Source of the DNA: Prorocentrum cordatum
Lineage: Eukaryota > Sar > Dinophyceae > Prorocentrales > Prorocentraceae
Direction: 5' to 3'
NCBI GenBank assembly: GCA_963575745.1
Contig: CAUYUJ010003624.1
Coordinates: 1 to 32,563, forward strand
DNA: 32,563 nt
Every line of letters begins with the position of its first letter. Position 1 is the stretch's first letter. Both the position numbers and the translations under genes were made by a program. The notes below the pieces were generated by a model that searched no databases, had not been told where the DNA came from, and worked only from the letters and a program-made list of their open reading frames with translations. Positions 1 to 10,189 of the stretch are shown here, in pieces.

Positions 1-1
1 G

Positions 2-186
2 AAGCAGAGGGCCGGAGCCAGACCCCCCCCCCTCCCCCCTTGCCGCCCCAAGTCGAGACGCCGAGAAGAGTCGAGACGTCGAGACGCCGCCCAAAGTCGA
101 GACGCAAGTAGTCGCACCAAGCAGAGGGCTGGAGCCAGACCCCCCCCCCTCCCTCCCCCCTTGGCCGCCCCAACGTCGAGACGCCG
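2..186. repeat. 117-bp tandem duplication, C-rich
   Basis: The string AAGCAGAGGG occurs at 2 and again at 119. Each copy is followed by GGAGCCAGAC, a long C tract and the GTCGAGACG motif. GTCGAGACG also recurs several times inside the first copy as a short direct repeat. The second copy fades out near 186. Confidence 0.75.
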
Positions 187-322
187 AAGGGGGGGGAAAA
201 AAAAAACAGATCGCTCACCAGCGAGGCGGCCGGCACTCTTTGGGGCCGCGGGAGGGAGGAGCACGGATCGGCGGAGGTCGGGGCACGGGGCGGAGGCCAG
301 GCACACGGACAGCCAGGCAGCG

Positions 323-455
323 CCTCTTCCTCCTTCCTCGCTCCTCCTCCTCTTCTTCGCTCCTCCTCCTCCTCCTCCTCTTCCTCCTTCTCCTCCTCCT
401 CCTCCTCGTCCTCCTCCTCCTCCTCCTCCTCCCCTTTCCTCCTGCTCATCCTCAT
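323..455. repeat. (TCC)n pyrimidine tract
   Basis: An interrupted run of TCC/CTC trinucleotides. Apparent plus-strand reading frames here are only poly-Leu, poly-Ser or poly-Pro and are not taken as genes. Confidence 0.85.
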
Positions 456-544
456 CGTCTTACCTTGGGTCTGGCGGGGGGGTCAGAACTGTAGGGGGGG
501 GGCAACGTCAAGACGTTCGGTGGCGAAAGACCCCTGCGACACTT

Positions 545-602
545 GATTCGTCAACACGTTTGGCGGCGACAGTCGATTCGTCAACACGTTTGGCGGCGAC
601 AC
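545..602. repeat. 30-bp tandem duplication
   Basis: GATTCGTCAACACGTTTGGC begins at 545 and again at 575, each copy followed by GGCGACA. The two copies are nearly identical. Confidence 0.85.
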
Positions 603-605
603 ATG

Positions 606-1667
606 TTGACGACATTCGCACATGTAAGTTGTTTGGGGCGCGACTTGTTTCAGCGATATCTCAAACTTCGGAGGTTTTCTCGAGAATGGCGTTCTTTGTT
701 AGGACAAGTCAGATGTACATGTGTAGCGCTGTTCGTTGATGGGCACGCTTAGCTATCAATGTTAACCGCGATCATGTCCGTCAACGGCCAACGGGTGACG
801 CGCATGCCGCACACACGACGCATGCTTTATGTGGTGGGCGCGAAATGGACGCATGCCGCATTCAAATTGCGATCGATGCAACTCCCGATGATAGCACCAT
901 ATACCGAGGAATCATACTTCGGTGCATCACATGACGCACGTCATGTAATGCGTTGCTGCCGCTACCACGCAGTAACCAAGCGCCCTCCACTGCGGCAACA
1001 ACAAAGGAGCAGGGAGGAAGGATAAGACGGGACGGGATGATGAGAAGGGTTGTTGGGGAAGATCGGGAACAGAAGGAAGCGGAGAGGCGGGACGAGGGGC
1101 AAGGGGACGGGAGCAGGGATCCATTAGGAACAACGACGGCGAAGGAGGTGACAGTGACAGCGATCAGCGGCGATGTCGACGACGATTGCGTACCTCAAGC
1201 TGTGCACGAGCTCCCTCGCTGCCCCTCCACTCGCATCGAGGTCCTGGGGCCCTCACAGCAGTGGTCCTGCGAGGGGCATCGGCTGTCGGGTAGCACCCCC
1301 TTCAGCAGCCTAAAACGTACCCCAGGTCTTGGAGCCACCAGTGTCTTTGTGTGTTACGTGCTGCTTGCTGTGCTGCTGTATTGCAGTCACCGTCTTAAGG
1401 TTAATCGTTGGGCTCATAGTGGTATGCACTACAGTTTTTGGGGGGCCTTTGTTCAGCACGCTTGCACTTGTTAACCCATCCCCCTTCCCCAAAACCAAAC
1501 CGCAACCAGGGGGGTAATGGCCCAGGGGCCTAACAGCAACCGATGCAATATGCTCAGGGACCTTACCATGCACTGCATCATACATCATACATCCATCCAT
1601 CACTAGGTGGCTCGAGACGGGAGGCTCGGGCAAAGTGCCTGGCCTGGCCAAGTGCCAGGCGGGCCAG
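606..1667. other. Gene-free stretch
   Basis: No reading frame here has protein-like composition or a recognisable motif. The region holds repeated GCATGCCGCA words near 800-860 and a short CATC run near 1575-1605. It lies downstream of the stop codon of the minus-strand gene that ends at 1668, so its upper part probably includes that gene's 3' UTR. Confidence 0.5.
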
Positions 1668-4600
1668 CTAGCGCCTTGCGCGCTTCAGCCCGCGTGGCCC
1701 CGCACTCGGGGCTGACTCGCCGTCTGTCGGCTCATCCTTGGTGACGGGCCTCTTCGCAGAAGCCTTGGCCGTGGACGGCGTGAGGGACGTTGGGCCTGCG
1801 TTGCCCTTGCACTTGGGCGTCTGGAAAGCAGCGCTGCCACCGCCGCTCTCCGAGGTCGGTGTCGCCTTCCCCACCGCCGCTGGACCGCCGCTCGGGATGC
1901 CCGCCGAGCTGCGCGTCTCTGTCGCCACCGCCTCGAACTCTGCCCAGAAGCTCGCGGGGATGTCCTTGTGTTTGTCATCCTTGAACTTGGCGAGGAACGC
2001 CGAGGCGTCCACAGGTCCACTGGGCGAGATGCGCATCTCAGGAAGCGCCGCCACGCCCCTGCACATGGTCACCACCTGCTTTGCTTTCGCCTGCACGGCG
2101 AACGATGGGAGCAGTGACTAATCGCACTGGCCACGCCAATCGAGCTTGCGAACGCCTCGGAAACTCGGAAACCATGAATGCCAGACTCTCTCATCCAAAA
2201 CGTCCGTTTCGCCCCCCCGTTGTTGTTCTCGTGGTGCCCTCCCTCCCTCCCACCCGCCGCATCCACGTGGCATCTCTGCGTTTCGTCGTCGCCGACGCCA
2301 CCTCCATCCCTCCGCCGCGTCCCTGCCAATAAACTGTACCTTGAATCGTCTAAACGTCATCGTGCGACCCCTCATCGTCGCCACCCCGAGCCCAGAAAAC
2401 ACATAGGCGCTGACGCAACCTGATTGGCGCAGCCAGCACGAAGAGGCAGATGCCCTTCGACTGCCGATGACCAAGCACGCCATGGCCGTCGCCACGGCGG
2501 TCTGCGTGGCGTCGTGCTCGGAGACGACGGGCACGATCTCCAGCATGCTGCCCGCTCTGCTCAGGTAGGTCAGTGCTTTGTGCACTACATTGTAGGAAGC
2601 AACCACTGCGGTCTGATCCTTGAAAATCTTCTGGGCCAGCTTCTCGACGAACTGGCCATTCTTGTCGGTCGCCGCCGTGAGATCTGGAAGTCCCGACCTG
2701 CATGCGTCAGCATGCTTCTGTAAACTCAGCGCCATCATCTCAAGAAGCTTCGACTTCGCTGAGTTCGAGAAGATGGCGATCGCCTGGAGCCACTGCCGCA
2801 CGCTCTGAGGGCTGATGCAGCACACCCAGCCCTCTTTCTCGAACTCGTGGGTGCCCGCCGAGAGCAGCAACGCGTCCAGCCGAAGAACCACCCTGCTCAT
2901 CATCCGTTGAGCGTGGACGAACTCCCCAAAGAGCAGCTGATCATTGGGAAGCACGCTGCGCTCGAAGACGTTCACGTGAAGCTGCGCTGCACACCCAGCT
3001 ATGTCCTTGACCTGCGCCACCATGTCCAAGTATATCTTCGCATGCTCCATTTTCATGCGGCCATGCTCGCCATTGTGACTGGTATCGGGAATCAGGATGC
3101 TGTCGAGAGACGCCGCCTCTGCGAAGGACAGAAGATCCGACAACGCCCTGTTGTATGGAATATCGTCCATGGCCGTGTCGTCAATCGTGCTGCCGTCGAC
3201 CCAGTTGACACCATCAAGCAGGATGGACTTGACGCTCACGCTGGCGATCAGTCTGGACAGTGCCTCGTGAGGGGGCACCTCGCGCATGACGTCCACGCTG
3301 ACTTCGCCCAGCTTGAAACTGAGGCTCGGCGAAATCTCAGCGAGCTTGCTGCCGATGAAGCTGTCGGCGCAATCGTTGTAGATGCGCGAAGCTGAATGGG
3401 CATCTCTTCGCGATCGCCGCACGTTGCCGACCGCCCACTGCCCATCAAACCTGCGCTCAAACAAAAGACAACTAGACTACAACAGAACTGGCACACCGCT
3501 TGACAGCATTGGCATCGAGGCAGTGGGGGCGGCGCGACAAGGGGCGGCAACCGCGACGAGTTGTCCATTGAACCTGGTCCGTCGAGAAACTGCTTGAAGC
3601 TATCCGAGGTCTGCTTCACGGTCTGCACGTTGGTCACCGAGCTCTGGGTCGAAACGGACAAGTCCATGAAGTCCTCATCGCGCATCCAGCGTACCGAACC
3701 TGCGAACTTCACAACGAGGTCCGTGAACGCGTCTGCCTGGGCCGCCGTTGAGAAATCCGACCGCCTCTGCTCAACGAGATTCACGCAGTAGTTCATGCAC
3801 GTGACCATGTCCTGCAATAAGCAGCTGACACGTTTGACCTCGTTCTCGAAAGCATCTGGGTTCGTGACGTATTCCTTTTCCAGCTTATCGAAGGCGGCGT
3901 CGCCACAGCGCATGGCTAAGCCATTCTTGCACTTGGTCCACTTCTCGGTCAAGGTGCTGAGGGAGCTCGCAAACGTGGCCAAGCTCGGCGCGAGGACGCC
4001 AGCGGTAGTAGAGTACTCCTTCACGAGGCGGTCGTGGCACTCCTTGTCATCCGTCTTGCCGTCAGTAGACGTGCCGTCCTCTATTGGGTCCTGCGCCTCG
4101 CACGCCTGCATGAGTCCCAGCAGCGCAGCACCCAACTTCGGCACGAATGGCCCGATGACCTCAGCGTAGATGTCCATCATCATGTACCTGCCGACCCTGA
4201 GCAAGCTCATCGAGTTGTTGAGGTTGTCCGCCACAAACTCCAAGTTCGCGTGCGCAGCAGAGGTCGACCATTTCGAGATCGCGCCGCGGGCGCTGGCGAA
4301 GAAGAAATTCATGCGGTTGAAGAGAACGTTGACATCATCAAAGAATTTATTGGGCGAGTCCTTGCGCACAGTATCCGCCCACGCCTGCAAGTCGTCGAAG
4401 CACGCCTCGAAGTCTTTCTCGAAGTGCGATGCCGCCACCTCGAACTTATGCGTCGCCATGTCGTCCTCGATGCTCTGGGCCACGTGAGTACGACTGGCCT
4501 CCATCATAGCCTTGCCCACGGGATACGCCTGCAGAGTACGAGCAAGCTCAGACGCTGGTGAGGTCGGCTGTCTAACCTGGTCGAGTATCAGCTTTCTCGC

Positions 4601-6226
4601 TTGCCGCACCTCAGCAGTGGGGGGCCTGTCCGACTCAACGCCGCTGGCGCATTTGGCAATGGTCTCGACTGCGCCCAACACCTCCAAGGCTGAAGATCCC
4701 AAACCCATCCAACAAACCTAGGGTTCGAAAACGCTTGTTGCCGCCAAAATGGCAAACCTGAACTTGAAGTTTGAAACGTGTTTCTGGTCACCCTCGCCTA
4801 CACCAAAACCGAAGAACCAGCGGATGGGCCTGGGATCTTCGTCATACACACGCCTCGGAGAACGTGTCGTCCTCCAGCTCTGTCCGCATGGTGACCTCCT
4901 TGGCCTTCCAGTGCGTGGCAATGAAGCCAATCTCAAACATGAAGTCAATAGCCAAGACATTATCTGTAACAGAGGTATCGGCCAACCCGCACAACCACGT
5001 CTGCATGGCATCGGAAACCATCCTCGCAAAATGAGGGTCTGGCCGACTACTGCATGGGACCTGAGCGCCTCCCCCAACTTCTTGGAAGTCTGGTGAGCTT
5101 TCTCCGCGGCCTTGCTTCTCGAGGTCTCCCCTGCGGCCCCTGTTGTTGACGGCTCGGCTTCGGCGGGCGGGTCTTTCTCGGTGATCGTGTTGATGATGGT
5201 CAGTATCTCAACATCAAACGCCTCGATAGCCCGCGCGACCGACCCCGTGGAAATCGCCATGCCCTGGAAAGTAGCATAGACCACGACAATGTTGAGCTCC
5301 TCCGACATATGCTCGCGCGCATGCATCATGTAGGCAATCACAACTGAGAACGGCTCAAGCGTTTCCTGAAGTAGTCTATCCACTTGGGCGTCAACCCAGG
5401 CCCTCATCGTCTTATGGAGCGCAATCAAGGCCGATAGGCGATTGCACAACTGGTTGAAGGCCTGCTGCACTTCGAACTGCGTTTTTCCGATGATGTTATG
5501 CTGATGCTTCGTAAGGCGCCTCTGAAGGGCGTGCAGCGCCCCCAGGATGAACTCCTCAAACCACTTCGGATTGGCCAGCTCGCTTACGTATGAGTTCACT
5601 GTGTTCCTGATCTTGGCGACTGGTGCCAAGTGGCTTCCCGACGGCCACGCCGCAGCCAAGGATAAGGCGGTGACCCCTTTGACTTTGTTGAACTCCAGCA
5701 TCGTGATGCCGTCCTCGGCGTCGGCGTCAATAGGGGCCGACGCTTTACCACCATGGCTCACGTCATCGCCGCCGTCATGCACGTCGCCTTGGGCCTCATC
5801 ACCTCCAGCCTCGACTGCCAATGCCATCGAACTCTCGATGGCGTCGCCTGGCGGCATTGGTGGCTTCACCGCCGTGTGCTTCATCATGTCGCAGATCTTG
5901 GTGTACAAAGAAAGGGTCAGCTTTTCGATCCCCCGCATCTGCAAACCATCCTCATCACATGCGTCGTCATCTGTTTGACCTTCCGGAACGTCTGGCTCGT
6001 CAGCGCGAGCATCCACCTCCTCCTTCGAGTCGTTCTCGCCCTTCACGTCGCCATCTGGAAGCTCGTCCTTGACAGGCATGGTGTTTCCCTGGAACTGCGC
6101 CCTGCTCCGAACGCGCCTGATGGCGGGCTCCGCGGGCGCCGCGACAGGCGCCATCGAGAACTCGAACTCTGGGAGGTCATCGTCAAAGTCCTTGCGGGCT
6201 GAAGCAAGGCCACCACCATCTGCCAT
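1668..6226 (-). CDS. Four-exon gene for an unrecognised ~1290-residue protein
   Basis: Not recognised. Proposed exons (minus strand): 6226-4850, 4689-3574, 3391-2448 and 2117-1668. I chose the ATG at 6226 because it is the first Met of the long frame and is followed by protein-like sequence. The N-terminal third is acidic (DDDLPEFEF near residue 15, then Asp/Glu-rich stretches to about residue 160). The rest is mostly helical-looking, without membrane segments, and reads like a cytosolic or nuclear helical-repeat protein. Exon 4 is Ser/Pro/Lys-rich and ends in a basic GLKRARR tail that could be a nuclear signal. Exon joins 1-2 and 2-3 both work in phase 1, and all exons join into one frame except for one break: near 5030-5050 the frame shifts (…EALRSHAVVG in one frame, DPHFARMVSD in the next). 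This is either a sequencing indel, a mutation or an undetected splice. Introns are 160, 182 and about 330 bp. Exon 3/4 junctions are less certain. Confidence 0.6.
2118..2447 (-). other. Intron 3 with internal inverted repeats; junctions uncertain
   Basis: Exon 3 and exon 4 are in protein-like frames separated by about 330 bp of unlike sequence. Inverted arms lie at 2405-2440 and 2123-2157 (CTGGCTGCGCCAATC versus CTGGCCACGCCAATC, 13 of 15, with pairing extending both ways). The acceptor must lie at or after the in-frame TAG at 2120-2118. The junction given here uses ATCT|GCCTCTT as a GC donor and GATTAG as acceptor, phase 0. A GT donor further upstream (TTG|GTCATC, also phase 0) is an alternative. 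Confidence 0.4.
3392..3573 (-). other. Intron 2: hairpin introner with inverted repeats and target-site duplication
   Basis: A GT-AG intron of 182 bp, phase 1 both sides. Its arms start at 3569 (minus) and 3395 (plus): AATGGACAACTCGTCGCG versus AATGGGCATCTCTTCGCG, 21 matches over the first 26 positions, with weaker pairing on to about 50 bases per arm. Immediately outside the arms lie CAGGTTC (3576-3570) and CAGCTTC (3394-3388), a 7-bp direct repeat with one mismatch. The donor is CAG|GTTC in the left copy and the acceptor CAG|CTTC in the right copy, so removing the intron leaves a single copy. Confidence 0.75.
4690..4849 (-). other. Intron 1 with terminal inverted repeats (introner-like)
   Basis: A GT-AG intron of 160 bp (donor GT at 4849-4848, acceptor AG at 4691-4690), phase 1 on both sides. 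GAAGATCCCAGGCCCATCC (minus, 4840-4822) is matched at the other end, in inverted orientation, by GAAGATCCCAAACCCATCC (plus, 4692-4710): 17 of 19 positions. The 3' arm touches the acceptor AG; the 5' arm starts nine bases inside the donor. No convincing target-site duplication is seen. Read through, the intron hits a stop at once (TGA at 4844-4842), so splicing is needed. Confidence 0.65.
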
Positions 6227-8217
6227 GGCTGGCAACCTGACTGATACTTATAACTGCTGCTGCAAGATACTTGGCTAGAAGTCACTGGCACGTTCCCAAG
6301 AAAACCTGAAACCCGATTTCGCGCCGCGACGACATCGCCGAGACAGCTGGCGAGCTGCATGCGTTTGAGATACCACGCCCAAAACTACCACCTAGACAAT
6401 CTAATCATTATCATCCTATCCTAATCCTACCAGCCCCTGGGTGCGTTACGCCAGTCTGCCTTGCATCTGCCACGTGCTCTCGCTGCTCTGTCCCCGTCCC
6501 CCATCGCCCCTCCCCTTGCATGAACCCCCCGTCCCCTCATCTCTGTTCGCTCCCCCCCAGCCCTCCCTCCCCTTCCGAAGGCTCCCCTCCCCTTCGCCAC
6601 CTTCCAGAAGCCTTCCACCCCTTCCTCCCCCCCCTCTCCCTCCCTCCCCCCTCAATCAGACCACCCGAGTTTCCTCAAGAACCCTCCAAGGTGCAGGCAA
6701 GCTTCAACCTCCGAGTGTTCATGCGACTTTTGCTTTCGAAAGGCTTGCAGTGCATATCGCACTGGCAAGTCCGTCGGCGTTCGAAGCCTCGGGGCGGCGG
6801 GGAGAGGAGCCACATATAAGTCCAATAATATCGAGAGTGGCCTAAGATAGCCCCATAGAGAGTCCCTCGAGCACCCCGAGAAGCCCTGCCATGTTTGTAC
6901 ATCCACAGGAGGATGCATTCGTGGGAGAGGGGGGGGAGTAGGGGAATGTACTCCCAGACCCCACCCTCCTACCTCTCTGAGCGTGTTATTGTTGGTGTTG
7001 CTTCACTGTTACCGTTTTGCAGTTTGCATTCTGAATTGTGTCTAAGTATCTTGACTATTGAAGCCGTCTCTGGGCGCTCTCGGGGCCATCTTGGGAAAAG
7101 CCAGTGAATCGCACGTCTCATATGAGAAAATCGCTATCATGCGACTCGTCGTTTGGGCGGGGGGGGGGGGGGCGAGGGAAAGAGGGATGGGTGGGCTCAG
7201 AGCACGGGGGTTGGTGATGAGGGCTTGCCCCAGACGAAGAGACGAGCTCCCTCATCTTCTCCGTCGCATTCCCCTCGCCCCCTCATCATTCCGAACATCG
7301 CCAACCTCCTGGACATTCCGAGCATGCGCAGTGGCATGCCCCTCTCCAGCATCTGACGCGTCAGGTCGCCAAGGCAGCGGGTGTGATCAGGGCTCCCATG
7401 ACCGACGGGGGAGGACACGGGGGAGGTAAGCAAGGAGAGGGAGGCATGTAGATGGAGATGGAGGGTGAGAAATTTCGCGGACGATGGTCAGGAACGTGAG
7501 CAGGAGAGCAGAGAGAGTTCAGGCGAAACCAATGATGCAAGGCCCACGATGTCTCCCAGTGGCTTTCGGGCTCTGATTTTCAGAAGGCTGAGGCGGGGTG
7601 GGGAGGGGGACTTGACCGAAGGCGCAGAGAGAGGAGAGTTCCAAGACGCTCAGGATGCTTAATGCCGACCCCCTCGATACGACCTAGGCGATTCGTACGG
7701 CTGTTCGGTGAGGGGCATGGTGAGGCCGTAGGGGGGGGGGGGTTACTCTTCGGACGTGGCCAGTGGAATCTGAAACGTTGGCTGTGGGCGGCAAGGGGGC
7801 CAGCATGCTTTGGAGACGGCCCAGGGACTGGGGTGACCAACAAAGGCGGCCCAGGGTGCAAACGACTCAGGCGGTGGAGGAGGAGGGGAGGGACATTGGA
7901 AGAGAAATGGATGCAAGTTGGCTCAAGACTTTCGTGCTTTAGCCTGTGCATCCCACGCAGGCGCACAACGATGCAACGGCGTCTCGAGATGGGCTCGAGA
8001 TGAGCAGCTCGAACGGTGCTCCTGATGAGCCACTGGCGCAACTCAAACGCAACAAGCACTCTAGAGCACAACGGGCGCACTGGGCTCTAAATGATATGGA
8101 AGTGGCGCAACAAACAAGCACCCTGATATGGAAGGAGCGCCCCAAACAAGCACTCTAGATACGGAACGAGATGGAAGCTGCACCAGCCCGAGAATGAGCC
8201 CGAGGATGGAAGCTGCA
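6227..8217. other. Gene-free stretch with C-rich and G-rich tracts
   Basis: No convincing gene. It begins with the presumed 5' leader of the minus-strand gene starting at 6226. A pyrimidine-rich stretch spans about 6480-6660, a G run lies at 7158-7172 and another at about 7730-7741. Reading frames here are Pro/Ser- or Arg/Gly-rich products of base composition. Around 8040-8155 the words CAAGCACTCTAG and GGCGCAAC recur at irregular spacing. Confidence 0.5.
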
Positions 8218-8682
8218 CTAGTCCGAGTGTGAAGCTCGCGAGGCCGAGGATGAGGCTACCGAGGCCGAGGATGAAGCTGGCGTGGCCTGGCGGTCAGCCT
8301 CCTCTACCTTGTCGAAGCACCGTGCACCCGACAGCAACTCCTCCACGTCCGAGAACGCTGAAAATTGGATCTCACACTTGGCGGCCCTCGGACCGCACGC
8401 CCTCAATACCCCGCCGACTTTCTTCAGGCGGCCTGGCAGGGCTGGGATCCGCTTGACGCTGAAACTCCCGATGCCTGGTATGAGGAGCACGCCCTTGTAC
8501 TTCAGCTCGGTGATGAACGCCGCCGAGAGGGCCTGGAGCAAACCCGTCGCCATCACGATGGAACAGCTCGTGGCGGTCGCCATCGTAGCCGCAAGCTCGT
8601 GGGGTAGCACTGATTCCTGGCCGAGCTGTCGAAATGCCTTGGTCTCCGACTTGCCTTTGAGACCCTTCTTGGTCTTCGGCAT
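8218..8682 (-). CDS. Putative HU-like (bacterial histone-like) DNA-binding protein
   Basis: The frame encodes 154 residues from the ATG at 8682; the frame extends further upstream but that part has no Met and unlike composition. A basic N-terminus (MPKTKKGLKGK) resembles the Lys-rich leaders of dinoflagellate histone-like proteins. Residues ~45-80 fit the HU/IHF fold: a helix (LLQALSAAFITEL) then KGVLLIPGIGSFSVKR, matching the KG-x-V-x-(L/I)PGFG-(T/S)F-x-V-(R/K) signature where the beta arm begins. Residues ~99-117 (RAAKCEIQFSAFSDVEELL) sit where HU has its final beta strand and helix. The DNA-wrapping arm is short and lacks the usual RNP motif. The C-terminus (132-154) is a Ser/Ala-rich tail from a GAGGC/GATGA-type DNA repeat. 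HU proteins bend and compact DNA, a nuclear role known in dinoflagellates; here it is inferred. Single exon; no promoter seen. Confidence 0.5.
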   Translation of the reverse strand: MPKTKKGLKGKSETKAFRQLGQESVLPHELAATMATATSCSIVMATGLLQALSAAFITELKYKGVLLIPGIGSFSVKRIPALPGRLKKVGGVLRACGPRAAKCEIQFSAFSDVEELLSGARCFDKVEEADRQATPASSSASVASSSASRASHSD

Positions 8683-8742
8683 CACTGACCTGGCAAGTGG
8701 CTGGCCCTCGCAGGCCGATGCGAAACCACGTGCTCGAGCCAC

Positions 8743-9600
8743 ATATGCTTACGGACCAGAAGGTTCACCGAACACCATGGGACTTCGGCTGTTGGGCCCT
8801 TGTTTTGCAAGCGTTTCGATTGATTTGGCTCCAGTTGCAAGGCCGCTGGCGGGATCCGAATGATGAGGTTTCGTTTCAGTGACCGTGCCATGGGAGATCG
8901 CACCCTCATTCTGGAGTCACCACAATCATTCTGGGGCATGCCAGTGGTCATCCTTTGGGCCTTCGCGTCGTTTTGTTCTGGTGTCGAGGCCCCTGGCGCC
9001 AAAGAACAAACGTGCTGACTGGTATGAATATTTTTTACATATCGAATATGGACTATCACGTGGCACCACGTCGGGCGGCAAGGAACCGACATCATCCTAA
9101 TACCTACATCAACGCACTACCCGAAACGGGCCCAACATCTTCGCCTACACTCGGCAACTGTGCTCTCGCCGTGGCCTGAAATTCAAGAGTGTGGTGAACT
9201 TGAGGCCATGGCGAGAACAACGGAAATTGGAACCGAATTGGGTCGAGGACGTAATGTCGCCGCGCGACTTTTGGCACTGAGACCTTCGGTGGATGCCCCT
9301 ATTCGGCCACGGCCTGTCCAGGCCACTTCAACAGGCAGAATGCAGCTTGGAGCGCGGAATGCAGCTTGGATGCGGGCATGTTCGGTATCAGTCTAACATG
9401 GCGCCCCCATGGGATCCCATGGGGCAGCGATCCGTGTGAAAAGGCTACTGTGGCAGAGCGGAAACACGACATCCACTGGGACACTCGGCGGGTCTCGCGA
9501 CGGCACCCTGCGGCCTTGAAGGGCGGCGCGATGGCTAAAACGCTGGCCCGAGAATGCAAGCTGCATTGAAACCGGACAGGGTAGGGTGATATGGGACGCG
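8743..9600. other. Gene-free stretch
   Basis: No protein-like frame is seen. Between 9339 and 9371 the word AATGCAGCTTGGA occurs twice in tandem 19 bp apart. Confidence 0.5.
9405..9424. repeat. Perfect 20-bp palindrome
   Basis: CCCCATGGGATCCCATGGGG reads the same on both strands. It stands alone in otherwise unstructured sequence. Confidence 0.9.
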
Positions 9601-10090
9601 TGTGCACGCGCGCGCGGCGGTAGTTGCGGCGGTGGGTGAGCGGCGGGACTTAGCCCGAACAGGTGGGATGAGGCGCGCATGTGCGCGTGTGAGGCTTTGG
9701 GGTGAGGGGGGAGGGGCGCCTGTGCAGTTGCGCGCGGTATCCTTGCGATGGTGGCGTCGGCGCGCGCGTGCGCGCGCGGCCTAGTAGATGGGAGCTCAGG
9801 AGATGCAGAGCAAGGGCGCACGGTGCGGAGCACGTGCTGGTGCATGGTCGGGTGGCGATGGCATTGGGCGGGGAATGGGGTGCGCGGGGTCTGGGGGCGC
9901 GCCTTTGTCGGGGGGCTCGGTAACGGAGTTGTGCAGTGTCTGCGTGATGCGTGGATGGTGGCTGTGGTGGTGGGGTGGGGTGGGGTGGGGGGTGCTTGCG
10001 CGCGCGCGCGCGCGTTGGGAAGGGTGCGCGTGGGCGGTGAGGGCGGGGTGGGTGGGTGGGTGGGTGAGTAGGGGGGGGAGGGGGGGGGGT
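9600..10090. repeat. G-rich low-complexity block
   Basis: The plus strand is made of G-rich words with short alternating CG runs (for example near 9608-9618, 9760-9778 and 10001-10015). Long frames on both strands here are Arg/Gly or Pro/His products of composition. It ends with G runs up to about 10090, after which the C-rich block begins. Confidence 0.7.
9972..9992 (+). other. G-quadruplex motif
   Basis: Four G runs of at least four, each separated by a single T, the strongest class of quadruplex-forming motif. A second motif of repeated GGGT follows at 10046-10064. Confidence 0.7.
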
Positions 10091-10189
10091 CGGAGAGACG
10101 GTGGCCTTTCTTATTCGCAAGCAGTGCCCGCACGCAGACGCGAAACGCTGCCATCGCGCGGCGCAGCCATTCAGCGCGCAAATCCAATG

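Noticed and set aside
4742-4765. Match to the core of the dinoflagellate spliced leader (GCCATTTTGGC) on the minus strand
   Set aside because: Only about 11 bases match, inside intron 1, and neither the CCGTA start nor the TCAAG end is present. The core is partly self-complementary and arises easily.
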